Shown here: positions 24,129 to 33,009 of the stretch, piece after piece
How the letters are laid out: every line of letters starts with the position of its first letter
Position numbering within the stretch: position 1 is the stretch's first letter
Source of the DNA: Erythrobacter sp. SCN 62-14
GTDB taxonomy: Bacteria > Pseudomonadota > Alphaproteobacteria > Sphingomonadales > Sphingomonadaceae
Direction of reading: 5' to 3'
NCBI GenBank assembly: GCA_001724215.1
Contig: MEDW01000005.1
Location: 1-55,450 of the forward strand
Length of the DNA stretch: 55,450 nucleotides
Translations under genes and position numbers: made by a program
Notes under the pieces: model-generated
What the model was told of the DNA's origin: nothing
The model's input: only the letters and a program-made list of their open reading frames with translations
Database searches by the model: none

Positions 24129-27100
24129 TCAGAAATCAAACCGCGCAAGGAAGGTAAAGCGGCGATCATTGCGGAACGCCGAGCGGGTGATCCGCGTCCC
24201 GTCAAAATCCACCACCTGACTGGTCTGGGTGACTTCATCGAGCAGGTTTACGCCCTGTATGCCGAGCTTCAGGTTCTTGGTCACCGAATAGAAGATCGAT
24301 GCGTCCATTTGCCCCGATGCTTCCTGCCAGATCGGTGAGAAGGGGAAGATGTCATCGCGCTGGGTGATCAGGAATTCCGAACGCCAGTTATAGGCCGTGC
24401 GCGCAGAGAATTTGCCCTTTTCGTAGAACAGCGTGGCGTTCACCGTGTGCTTGGAAATCCCGTTCAAGGGCTGTCCGGCCGCAAAGGGCCCAAGCCCGCC
24501 AATCAGCGCGCTGTTGCCAAAATCGCTGGCGTCAACATGGGTGTAGCTGAACTGGCTGCCAAACCCGCTGAGCAGACCGGGCAGGAAAGTGTAGGTCTGC
24601 TGATGGGCGACTTCAAAGCCCTTCAATGTCCCGCCATCGGCATTGACCGGGCCATTGACCAGCACATCCAGCGTGGTCCCGCTGGGGCTGGTGTAGGGAA
24701 CCAGATCAAAGCCGCTGTTAACAATGCCTTGAATGTCCTTGGCGAACAGCGAAACAGTGAACTGGCCGACCGCGTTGAAATACCATTCCATCGACAGATC
24801 GTAATTCCACGATTCTACCGGACGAATATTGCGGTTGCCGGTGAAGATCTGGAACAGCGGGCCGTTTGCCAGCGTCCCTTCGCGCAGCAGGTTTCCGGTG
24901 TTGTCGACAATCGCTCCGCCCGACCGGAACAACTGCAGGTCAGGGCGCGAAATGCCCTTGGACACGGCAAAGCGGAACAGCAGGCCGCGGCCTACATCCA
25001 GCTTGGCATTGAAGCTTGGCAGCCAGTGATCGAATGTAATGTTCTGATCATCATTGAGGATTTCGCCGGTGTGCGCTGCGGCAAATTCAGCGAGGCGCGA
25101 TGCCGGAAATGCGGGCGAGCAATAGCCCAGTTCGATGCCGGGCACGGGGTTTTGACAGGCGCGCTGCACCTCTTCGACCTGCACAATACCATCGCCATTG
25201 CCGCCTGACAGCGGATCATCGAAGAATGCGCCATTGGGGAAGCCGACAAGCCCGCCTGCACGCACCTTGGTCTGGACATAGCGCACGCCGAAATTGCCGA
25301 CGAGGTTCCAGCCATTCTTGAATTCATGGCCGAAATCGATCCGCCCATAGGCGGCCTTGGTGATTTCGGTAACGGTGTTGATTTCCGGCTCACAGAAGGG
25401 ATCGCAAGCGGTCACTTCACCCGTGATCGAATTGGTGAAATTGCGGTTGTTTACCCCGAAGAACGGGTTGGGTGTCTGCGAGAAATCATTGATCGCGCGG
25501 GCTTGTTGTGCCGATGTACCGGAGAGGTATTCGCCAAGGAAATCGTCCCCGCCGAAGAACCAGGCAGCTCCATTGGCGATCGGGGTTGGCGCCACGCCGC
25601 GCTGGAAGCCGCGCGCAAAGGGCGTGCGCACTTGTGCAAAGGCGGGGAAATCATCGACAAAGGCCCCGCCGCCGACCGCGAATTCCTGACCTGGCAGACC
25701 GGTGTAGAGGCGACCAGGAATAAAGCCATTGCCAAACGGCCCTGGCCCGTTTGCACCGCAGCCCGGTCCTTCGCCCCACGGCAAGCAGCCCGCGCGGCCT
25801 GCCCACGGCGCCGACTGGTTGCCCCAGGTGCTGAAATTGGTGTCGCGGGTGGTGCGGTTGCGTTCAGCCCAGCGCGCACCAAAGCGGGCGCGCTTGAAGA
25901 AGCCATCATCGCTGAGATCATATTCGGCATCAAAGCGCAGCGAATCGAGATCGCCTTCGTTGCGTTCAATGCTGTCGAGCAGGAACCAGTAATAGGTGTT
26001 CTGGCCCGTCAGGAAAATGTCGGACGGCGCACCGCGCGGGGCGAGGAATTCCACCTTTGGCGTGCGGCCGGTCGCATCCAGCGTAATATCGGCCCAGGTA
26101 TTCATCGCGCCAAGGATCGAGTTGCGCGTCAGGTCGGAGGAAATCCGCTGCGCTTCGAAATTCACCCGGAACCGATCGGTTACGGCCCAGTCAATATCGA
26201 TCGAGATGTCTTCGGTGCGGGTCTTGAGGCCGCGCTGAAAGCGCAGCGCTTCCATCGGGATGCCGCCGAATGGGCTCGCATAGCCGCCTGCATTGCTTTG
26301 CGTCAGAAGCCCGCGCTGGAAGATGCCGCGGCTGTCGAACTGCCACGGGCGGTCTGCATATTGGATCGGGAACAGCGCATCATCATTGACCTGCGCCAGC
26401 AGCGCGGCCTCGTCGGTGGCAAATCCTGCGTCCGCGCGCAGCCATTCCACAGTGACCTTGAAACTGCGGTCATTGCTCTCGAATTGACCCACAGCCGAAT
26501 AGGCCTGCCGGTCGCGTTCGACCCTGGTGGTGCGAACGCCGGCGCCCTTGGGAACGAGCACGCTGCCTGCGGGCGGAAAATTGCTGGCGTCGAAATTGGG
26601 TGTATCGCCAAACCCGCCATCGCCCACCGCTACAGCGCGCTGGCATGGTCCATCAAGCGTTGCTGCACGGTAGCAAGGATCGGTGATCTGCGAGGCGTCA
26701 GTGCGGTTGATCAGCGTTGAATTGGCATAGCCCAATTGCAGACCGAAAGTGCCGATGCCGCTTTCAAAGGTGTTGGACGCCAGCACCGAGATACCAGGCG
26801 ACCATTCTTGCGCGAGATCGCCGTAATTGCCTTCAAGCGTGCCGCCGATGTGAAAGCCGGGGCGGTCCAGCGGGCGGCGGGTGCCAAGGTTGACGGTGCC
26901 GGCAATGGCGCCTTCGATCATGTCGGCGGTGACGTTCTTGAACACCTCAACCTTGCCCAGCAATTCGGGCGAGACATCGTTGAAGCTGAGTTCACGTCCG
27001 CCAGTTGCCGAGAAGATGTCGCGGCCATTGAGTTCTGATCGCACAAACGGCAGGCCGCGAATGATCACCCCGGTCCCCTCGACCGAGAAACGATCGGGGT

Positions 27101-27431
27101 CGGAGGCTTTTTCGAACCGGCCAATATTGATGCCGGGAACGCGTTGCAGGGCTTCTGCGACCGAACGATCGGGCAGTGCGCCGATATCTTCAGCGGTGAT
27201 CGCATCCACAAAGGTGTCGGCGTTGCGCTTGATGTTCTGCGCCGAAGCCAGCGATGCGCGGAAGCCCGAGACGATGATTGTGCCTTCGGTCTCTTCGTTG
27301 TCGGGTTCGTCTGCGTCCTGTTCCTGCGCCATGACAGGCGCGGCCACGGCGATGATCGCCAGACTTGAGGCTGTGCCAAGCGCAAGCCTACGCCACGACC
27401 GGGCGCGCGTGTTGATGAGCTGGTGTGCCAT
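24129..27431 (-). CDS. Large TonB-dependent receptor of the beta-glucan locus
   Basis: An 1100-residue outer-membrane receptor of the large Caulobacter/Xanthomonas glycan type. It has a signal peptide (cut after PVMAQ, residue about 36), a TonB box (GTIIVSGF), the family-typical linker RASLASAQNIKRNADTFVDAITAEDIGALPDRSVAEALQRVPG, a plug with RGLPFVRSELNGRD, and a barrel ending LARFDF. Start 27431 is preceded by GGGGAGAG. Two putative LacI-type sites and a small palindrome lie 64-110 bases upstream, in the gap shared with the divergent halogenase gene. It probably imports beta-1,3-glucan oligosaccharides made by GH16; this is inferred from the neighbours. Confidence 0.92.
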   Translation of the reverse strand: MAHQLINTRARSWRRLALGTASSLAIIAVAAPVMAQEQDADEPDNEETEGTIIVSGFRASLASAQNIKRNADTFVDAITAEDIGALPDRSVAEALQRVPGINIGRFEKASDPDRFSVEGTGVIIRGLPFVRSELNGRDIFSATGGRELSFNDVSPELLGKVEVFKNVTADMIEGAIAGTVNLGTRRPLDRPGFHIGGTLEGNYGDLAQEWSPGISVLASNTFESGIGTFGLQLGYANSTLINRTDASQITDPCYRAATLDGPCQRAVAVGDGGFGDTPNFDASNFPPAGSVLVPKGAGVRTTRVERDRQAYSAVGQFESNDRSFKVTVEWLRADAGFATDEAALLAQVNDDALFPIQYADRPWQFDSRGIFQRGLLTQSNAGGYASPFGGIPMEALRFQRGLKTRTEDISIDIDWAVTDRFRVNFEAQRISSDLTRNSILGAMNTWADITLDATGRTPKVEFLAPRGAPSDIFLTGQNTYYWFLLDSIERNEGDLDSLRFDAEYDLSDDGFFKRARFGARWAERNRTTRDTNFSTWGNQSAPWAGRAGCLPWGEGPGCGANGPGPFGNGFIPGRLYTGLPGQEFAVGGGAFVDDFPAFAQVRTPFARGFQRGVAPTPIANGAAWFFGGDDFLGEYLSGTSAQQARAINDFSQTPNPFFGVNNRNFTNSITGEVTACDPFCEPEINTVTEITKAAYGRIDFGHEFKNGWNLVGNFGVRYVQTKVRAGGLVGFPNGAFFDDPLSGGNGDGIVQVEEVQRACQNPVPGIELGYCSPAFPASRLAEFAAAHTGEILNDDQNITFDHWLPSFNAKLDVGRGLLFRFAVSKGISRPDLQLFRSGGAIVDNTGNLLREGTLANGPLFQIFTGNRNIRPVESWNYDLSMEWYFNAVGQFTVSLFAKDIQGIVNSGFDLVPYTSPSGTTLDVLVNGPVNADGGTLKGFEVAHQQTYTFLPGLLSGFGSQFSYTHVDASDFGNSALIGGLGPFAAGQPLNGISKHTVNATLFYEKGKFSARTAYNWRSEFLITQRDDIFPFSPIWQEASGQMDASIFYSVTKNLKLGIQGVNLLDEVTQTSQVVDFDGTRITRSAFRNDRRFTFLARFDF

Positions 27432-27498
27432 GATCTCTCCCCTGTTTTGCCCCTGTGCACGGATTCGTCCGTGACTATTTGATGACGCAATAACTCAC

Positions 27499-27513
27499 AT
27501 TGTGATCGTTACC
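27499..27513. promoter_or_regulatory. Putative LacI-type site A in the receptor/halogenase gap
   Basis: ATTGTGATCGTTACC resembles site B read in the opposite direction (TGTGA-ACGTTA, one substitution). The short palindrome TCACATTGTGA (27495-27505) overlaps it. It lies 68 bases upstream of the receptor start, in the promoter zone. Confidence 0.45.
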
Positions 27514-27523
27514 AAGCGCAATT

Positions 27524-27537
27524 TTAACGTTCACAAT
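27524..27537. promoter_or_regulatory. Putative LacI-type site B in the receptor/halogenase gap
   Basis: On the minus strand the core reads TGTGAACGTTAA (27535-27524). It shares 11 consecutive bases with the site upstream of GH3. It lies 93 bases from the receptor start and 57 bases from the halogenase start, so one regulator could control both directions. Confidence 0.55.
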
Positions 27538-27593
27538 TTTGTGCAGACATGTGTAAATGTGCAACACAAGCCAAGGAGAGAGGCGCGAGAGCT

Positions 27594-29102
27594 ATGGCGA
27601 TCAGGCATATCGTGATTGTGGGCGGCGGCACTGCGGGATGGATGGCGGCAGCAGCGCTCTCCAAGATGATCGGCGCTCGTGGGCTGGCCATCACTCTCGT
27701 CGAATCGGAGGAGATCGGTACAGTAGGCGTCGGCGAAGCGACGATCCCGCCTTTCGTTGAATTCCAGAACCTGATCGGGGTGGACGAGGCCGAAATGATG
27801 GCGGCCTGTCAGGCCAGCTTCAAACTCGGCATCCAGTTTGTGAACTGGGGGCGGATGGGCGACAGCTACATCCACCCCTTCGGCGCCTATGGTTATCAGA
27901 TGGGCGGGATTGCCTTTCACCAGATCTGGCATCGGATTCAGGAATTGGGTGACAAGCGCCCCATTCAGGCCTTCAACCTTGAAACCATGGCCGCCTATTT
28001 CGGCAAGTTTGCGCGCACGCAGGATTACGCGCGCGAGGATTTGCCGCCGATCAATTACGCCTATCACCTCGATGCCGGCCGCTATGCCCGTTTCCTGCGC
28101 CAGCTTTCGGAAAAGCGCGGCGTGGTGCGGCGCGAGGGGCGGGTGGAGCACGTCGCGCTCGACGGGGAAAGCGGCTATGTTACCTCGGTTCAGCTCACTG
28201 ACGGCAGCGTTATTGCGGGCGATCTGTTTGTCGATTGCTCGGGCTTTCGCGGGCTGCTTATCGAACAGGCGCTCCAGACCGGATACGAGGATTGGCGCCA
28301 CTATCTGCCGTGCGATCGCGCCGTGGCGCTGCCCTGCGCGCGCGAGGATGGTTCGCCCCCGCCGCCGTTCACCCGCGCAATGGCGCATGGCGCGGGTTGG
28401 CAATGGACTGTCCCGCTGCAACACAGGAACGGCAACGGCCATGTCTATTGCAGCGAATATATGGCCGATGACAAGGCGCTCGATATCCTGCTGGCGAATA
28501 TCGCGGGTAAACCTCAGGCCGATCCCAATTGGTTGAGGTTCGTGACCGGTCGCCGCAAGAAATTCTGGAACAAGAATGTCGTCGCGCTGGGGCTGGCGGC
28601 GGGTTTCATGGAGCCGCTGGAATCGACGTCGATTCACCTCATCAACACCGGCATCAACAAGCTGGTCTCGCTGCTTTCCTTGGACGGCATCAACCCTGCA
28701 CAGGTCGATGCTTTCAATCGCCTCACGGGCAAGGAGTATGCCCGCATCCGCGATTTTCTGATCCTGCATTACAACGCGACCGAACGCTCCGACACGCCGT
28801 TCTGGAACCATTGCCGCACCATGGCGGTGCCCGAAACGCTGACCGAAAAGGTGGAGCTGTTCCGGGCCAATGGCCAGATTTTCCGCGAAGAGGACGAGCT
28901 CTTTACCGAAACCAGTTGGGCAGCGGTGATGATGGGCCAGCGTATCGCGATGGGCGGGCACAATGCGATGGCTGACACTTTCGGCGGGCCTGATCTGAAA
29001 AAGGAGCTGGACGAGATGGAGGCCTCGATCCGCTATCTTGTCGAGCATATGCCGACGCACGCGGCCTATCTTGAACGCTATTGCCCTGCCAGGGCGGCAT
29101 GA
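27594..29102 (+). CDS. Flavin-dependent tryptophan-halogenase family protein
   Basis: A 502-residue FADH2-dependent halogenase-family enzyme. The Rossmann motif VIVGGGTAGWMAAAAL is at residues 8-23. SFKLGIQF carries Lys77, aligned with the catalytic lysine of PrnA (Lys79). GWQWTVP (268-274) matches the diagnostic GWxWxIP motif with Val for Ile. EPLES places Glu343 and Ser344 where PrnA has Glu346/Ser347. All key residues for hypohalous-acid chemistry are therefore present. It needs a flavin reductase in trans; none is in the window. It is divergent from the glucan TonB receptor and 60 bases upstream of a lacI gene. Halogenase genes beside TonB receptors are known (for example BrvH-like enzymes, from memory), but the natural substrate is not. 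Confidence 0.88.
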   Translation: MAIRHIVIVGGGTAGWMAAAALSKMIGARGLAITLVESEEIGTVGVGEATIPPFVEFQNLIGVDEAEMMAACQASFKLGIQFVNWGRMGDSYIHPFGAYGYQMGGIAFHQIWHRIQELGDKRPIQAFNLETMAAYFGKFARTQDYAREDLPPINYAYHLDAGRYARFLRQLSEKRGVVRREGRVEHVALDGESGYVTSVQLTDGSVIAGDLFVDCSGFRGLLIEQALQTGYEDWRHYLPCDRAVALPCAREDGSPPPPFTRAMAHGAGWQWTVPLQHRNGNGHVYCSEYMADDKALDILLANIAGKPQADPNWLRFVTGRRKKFWNKNVVALGLAAGFMEPLESTSIHLINTGINKLVSLLSLDGINPAQVDAFNRLTGKEYARIRDFLILHYNATERSDTPFWNHCRTMAVPETLTEKVELFRANGQIFREEDELFTETSWAAVMMGQRIAMGGHNAMADTFGGPDLKKELDEMEASIRYLVEHMPTHAAYLERYCPARAA

Positions 29103-29162
29103 GGCAGGGGGCTTGCTAGCACGCCGCGCCTGGTTCTAGAGCATAGGCGATAGCGGGGCTGC

Positions 29163-30185
29163 ATGACCTTAGAGAAAAACAGGCGACCGACATCCTTCGA
29201 CGTGGCCGAGCGGGCGGGTGTGAGCCAGTCCACCGTCAGCCGCGCGCTGTCGGGTTCCAGCGTCATCGCTGAGCCGACCCGCAACCGGGTGATGAAGGCA
29301 GCCGAAGAACTCGGCTATTTCGTCGATGAACGCGCAGCACGGCTCAGACGCGGTTCGACGGGCACGCTGGCGGTGGTGGTGATCTGCCGTCCGGGTGAGA
29401 CGGCGGGCGAAATCAACCCCTTTGCCTATGCTCTGCTCGGCAGCGTGTGCCTTGCCGCTTCTGAACGCGGCTTTGAAACGCTGGTGTCCTTTCAGGCGCA
29501 GCCGGGCACCTTTTTTGGCCATTATCAGGAGCATGGCCGAGCCGACGGCCTGGTGGTGATCGGCACGACCACCAACCGGCCTGCGTGGGACTATTTCCGT
29601 TCCCTCGATGCAGAGGAGCGCCGGGTGGTCTATTGGGGCTCTCCTTTTGAAGAGCTGGACTGGATCCGTTCGGATAATCACGCTGCCGGTCGGCTGGCGG
29701 CTGAGCACCTGCTGGCGGCTGGCTATCAGCGGCCGTGTTTTATGGGCGCGCTCGACGGGCCGCAGCGGCAATTTGCCGAACGCTATGAAGGCTATGCCGA
29801 AGCGATGCGCGAGGCGGGGCGCGAGCCGATCCTGATCGTCCCGCCCAAATCCCCCACACGCGAAGAAGAAGGCCGCCGCGCCGCGCACCTCTTGGCGGCG
29901 CGGCCTGACAGGATTGATGCGGTGTTTGCCGCCTGCGATGCGATGGCTTTGGGCGCGCTCGATGCCTTTGCCGCATCCGATCTGATCGTGCCGCGCGACA
30001 TCGGGGTGATGGGGTTTGACGATCTCCTGGCGGGCCGCTTCAGCCGTCCGCCGCTGACCTCGATCGGCCCTGATCCGGCTGAGGCGGGTGCGGCGCTCGT
30101 CGAAGCCGCTCTCGGCGCGGGGGCGCAAAAACGAAGGCGAGTGCCAGTGTCATTGGTGGCGCGGGCGAGCACAGCGCGCGTATGA
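29163..30185 (+). CDS. LacI-family regulator downstream of the halogenase
   Basis: A 340-residue LacI/GalR protein. The helix-turn-helix SFDVAERAGVSQSTVSRALSG is at residues about 11-31, the hinge FVDERAARLRRGSTG follows, and the effector domain contains VVVICRPG, ADGLVVIGTTT, HAAGRLAAEHLLAAGYQRPCFMGALDG and IGVMGFDDLLAGRFSRPPLTSIGPDP. It lies 60 bases after the halogenase on the same strand and is the third LacI regulator within 20 kb. Its sequence differs clearly from the other two in the recognition helix, so it probably has a distinct operator and effector; its target may be the halogenase/receptor promoter region. Confidence 0.88.
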   Translation: MTLEKNRRPTSFDVAERAGVSQSTVSRALSGSSVIAEPTRNRVMKAAEELGYFVDERAARLRRGSTGTLAVVVICRPGETAGEINPFAYALLGSVCLAASERGFETLVSFQAQPGTFFGHYQEHGRADGLVVIGTTTNRPAWDYFRSLDAEERRVVYWGSPFEELDWIRSDNHAAGRLAAEHLLAAGYQRPCFMGALDGPQRQFAERYEGYAEAMREAGREPILIVPPKSPTREEEGRRAAHLLAARPDRIDAVFAACDAMALGALDAFAASDLIVPRDIGVMGFDDLLAGRFSRPPLTSIGPDPAEAGAALVEAALGAGAQKRRRVPVSLVARASTARV

Positions 30186-30210
30186 GTGCGGTCGCGCTAG
30201 CTCGCGAGGC

Positions 30211-30228
30211 AGGCCCCTCCAGGGGCTT
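30211..30228. terminator. Small hairpin between convergent lacI and the PEPC-like gene
   Basis: AGGCCCCTCCAGGGGCTT folds into a short GC stem in the 49-base gap between the two convergent stop codons. The flanking AAGCCCCT...AGGGGCTTCGACA resembles the tail of sphingomonad REP-like repeats. Weak evidence for a shared terminator. Confidence 0.4.
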
Positions 30229-30234
30229 CGACAA

Positions 30235-33009
30235 TCAACCATGCGCACCGAATTCATTGGCGATGGCGGTTGAAATCCTCAGGCACAGGCGGTGCGCAGC
30301 CTCGATGGGGGCGATGTAATCGCGCTCAATCGCGCCATAGCCTTCTTCGCCGCCGTCGGGATAATCGGATGGCTCATCAAGGGTGAAATCGCTTGGCCCC
30401 GGCACGCGCACGGGAAAGGCGCGGCGCAATTGAGCCAGCGCTTCGTCAACGCGCAAGGTCATCACCATCTCGATAACATCGGAGCGGCTGATGTCATTGG
30501 CGCGGGAGAAGGCGGGGATCGCAACCGCTTTGAGGAACATATGTTGCAACAGTGCAAGCCGCAGCGATTGCAACACTCCGATGCGGCGACGCACCGCTTC
30601 ACGCTCGGGCGGGAGGGGGTCTTCGGGCAGGAGATCAAGCAGGCGGTGCAGCTTGATCGCATCGATCCGAAGGCGTGAGGCCAGCCGCCGGAACACGCCG
30701 GTGCGATCATCGCCAACGAGATATTCGGCCAAAGCGGCGCAAGGCTCTGCCAGATGCGGTTCGGTGCCGCGATATGTGCGACTGGCCCAATAGGCCGAAT
30801 TGAACAGCTCGCCAAAGGCCGCCACTGTCTTGATGCTGGCAAGCGCATTGGCGGCGCGCACCAGCCGGACGATTTGCCGCCCGCGCGGGCTTTCACCGAG
30901 CAGCGCGGCCACTTCCTCGAGAGTGGCGTCCGCTGCGCTCCCGACACCGGCGATGACATTCACCGGGTAGCCCAATTGCTGCAATATGGCATTGTGCGGA
31001 ATGGCGCGGATCTGGCGCAGGCTCATCTCGCGGTCGGCGCTCAAATCCGATTGGCGGCGCGAGACGCGGCTGCCGGTGGGGTTCAAGAGGCCAAGCCCGA
31101 AAGCGGTGATCGCGCGCGAATAGGTGCGGCTTTCGAGGTGGTGGCGTTGGTGATCGCGAATTGCGCGGTAGAAATCGAGGCTCACATCGGTGCGTTGATA
31201 GAATGGATCGGGCGGGGCGGCAGTGTCGGTTTCTGCCGGGCGCAATTCGGCAAGCCGGGTGAGCGTGGCGAGCGCCAGTTCGGGCGTGGCAAACAACAGA
31301 TAGCCATCACCCCCCTGAAAACTCGCCTCAGGCTCCAGCCGGATGCCTGCGCGCGCAAAGCGCCGCCGCGCCCATGGCGACAAGGGCCATTCGAGCCGGT
31401 CGGTGATGCTTGCAGGATGCGCGCCGCGCCCCATGCTTTCACCATGGGTGTTGAAAATCAGCGCAGCCAGATCAGCAAGGCCATTGGCCGCCATTGCTTC
31501 GGCCAAGCGGCCTTGCAGGCGTTCAATGGCAAGGCTTGCCGGGATTTGTCCGACAAAGCGTCCGGCGTCGGAAAAACCGGTCTGGATTGCCACGCGGCCA
31601 CGAGCGCGCGCGTAGTCACGATAGGCAGGCTCTGCCAGCAGCGCATCGAGGAACCGCCCGCCATGCTCCAATGCGGTCTCGGTTTCGAACAGGGGCGAGA
31701 TGTCGACCTTGTCCGCCACGCCAAACAATCGCGCGAAATAAAGCGCGGCAAGCATGGTGGAAGGCTGTTCGCACTCTGCCACCAGCATCCGGATCGGGCT
31801 ATCTGCATCAATATGCCGCAGGATTTGCGCCATGGCGATGAACTGGCGGATCGCGGTGGAACTTTCTGTGGCGAGCGCTGCAAAATTGGTGCGCAGCGGC
31901 TGCGCCTCGTCCACCATCTGGCGCAGCACGCTGAGCGCGCTTTTGCTAGCGAGATCAACGCCAGTTTCGCCATCGGGCAGACGGCGGCGGATCGCGTTAT
32001 GGAGCTGTTTGGCGTTCACCCGGAAGTGGATCCAGCCCATCCCGAGCCCATCGGCGCGCATCGCAGCAGCCAGCGTCAGCAGCGCAGCGGCGCGCGCGTC
32101 ATCAGCGGTCTCGGCCTCGCTTTCCAGCTGCGCGATCAGTGGGACGAGGGTGAGGATATTCTCGGGCGTTCTGGCCGTCAGCGCGTTGGCTGCGGCGGCG
32201 AGCGCTGCTCCGCCTGAGACATCCTGCTGGAAATCACCGGCCCGCGCAGCAGCGAAATCGCTGGCCGCTTGCAGGGTGGCGACAAGGGGGTGTGCCGAAG
32301 CGATTTCGGCGAGGCTCGCGGCATAGCTGGCGAGCCTTTCGGCCTTTTCGGAGAGACGAAAGGCAATCGAGGTGTGCCAGCCAATATCGGTGCGCCCATC
32401 CATGTCATACCCCACCCAGGTGGCAAAGCGCAGCGGCATGGGCCGCAAAGCGCGCCATTTGTCCGGCCAGCGGCGGCGCGCTTCATCAAGAAGCCGCGCC
32501 ACAATTGCATCGCGAGCAGCCTGTGCGCGGGTGATTGCGGCCATGGCGGCGCGGTGTTCATCCTCAAGACTGACGGCGCGCCGCACGCCCGGCACCGCGC
32601 AGACGCTCTCGTTAATCGGCCCGCTCGCCGAAGTTGCCGCGGCGACGGCGGCGGCCTGCGCTTCGGTGAGCAGGAAGGTCGGGTGGGCGGTGAAGACAGC
32701 ATGGATCTGCGGGCGTTCCCAACGGGCGCGAAAGGCCTCGAAATCGCTTGCCTCATCCGTCACCAGCGCGCCAAGCGCTCCGTCCAACGGCCCGACCAGC
32801 CGCCGCAAATGCTCGGCGCGCGCCTTGAGCCCCTCTCCTTCAAGCGCGCTTACCAGATTGTCGACCTCAGCCAGTGTCAACGAGCTACTTTCCAGCGCGC
32901 GCGAGAGATCGAGCGACAGTTGGAACACCGGATTGAACAGCGGCGTCTCAGCCGTGCGGCGATGCAATTCGCCAAGGCGTTCAGTAAGGTCAGCGGGAGT
33001 TTTCATCAT
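30235..33009 (-). CDS. Divergent phosphoenolpyruvate-carboxylase-like protein, catalytic residues altered
   Basis: A 924-residue protein recognisable as PEP carboxylase (bicarbonate fixation onto PEP to give oxaloacetate). It has VFTAHPT (His109, aligned with E. coli His138), WVGYDMDGRTDIGW, SPLFET and LRQIRAIPHNAILQQLGYPVN. Several hallmark residues differ. SDSAKDAG, which carries the catalytic lysine, is reduced to GFSDAGR (478-484). The loop FHGRGGSxGRGG reads FNTHGESMGRGA, so the first loop arginine is His522 while the second is kept (Arg528). The invariant C-terminal QNTG is replaced by NEFGAHG. It starts inside the end of glk (ATGATGA overlap), so it is co-expressed with glucokinase. 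Activity as a carboxylase is uncertain. Confidence 0.85.
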   Translation of the reverse strand: MMKTPADLTERLGELHRRTAETPLFNPVFQLSLDLSRALESSSLTLAEVDNLVSALEGEGLKARAEHLRRLVGPLDGALGALVTDEASDFEAFRARWERPQIHAVFTAHPTFLLTEAQAAAVAAATSASGPINESVCAVPGVRRAVSLEDEHRAAMAAITRAQAARDAIVARLLDEARRRWPDKWRALRPMPLRFATWVGYDMDGRTDIGWHTSIAFRLSEKAERLASYAASLAEIASAHPLVATLQAASDFAAARAGDFQQDVSGGAALAAAANALTARTPENILTLVPLIAQLESEAETADDARAAALLTLAAAMRADGLGMGWIHFRVNAKQLHNAIRRRLPDGETGVDLASKSALSVLRQMVDEAQPLRTNFAALATESSTAIRQFIAMAQILRHIDADSPIRMLVAECEQPSTMLAALYFARLFGVADKVDISPLFETETALEHGGRFLDALLAEPAYRDYARARGRVAIQTGFSDAGRFVGQIPASLAIERLQGRLAEAMAANGLADLAALIFNTHGESMGRGAHPASITDRLEWPLSPWARRRFARAGIRLEPEASFQGGDGYLLFATPELALATLTRLAELRPAETDTAAPPDPFYQRTDVSLDFYRAIRDHQRHHLESRTYSRAITAFGLGLLNPTGSRVSRRQSDLSADREMSLRQIRAIPHNAILQQLGYPVNVIAGVGSAADATLEEVAALLGESPRGRQIVRLVRAANALASIKTVAAFGELFNSAYWASRTYRGTEPHLAEPCAALAEYLVGDDRTGVFRRLASRLRIDAIKLHRLLDLLPEDPLPPEREAVRRRIGVLQSLRLALLQHMFLKAVAIPAFSRANDISRSDVIEMVMTLRVDEALAQLRRAFPVRVPGPSDFTLDEPSDYPDGGEEGYGAIERDYIAPIEAAHRLCLRISTAIANEFGAHG

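Noticed and set aside
27495..27505. TCACATTGTGA as a CRP/FNR-type site
   Set aside because: The arms are separated by one base, not the six-base spacing of a CRP site; it may be fortuitous or part of the overlapping LacI-type site.
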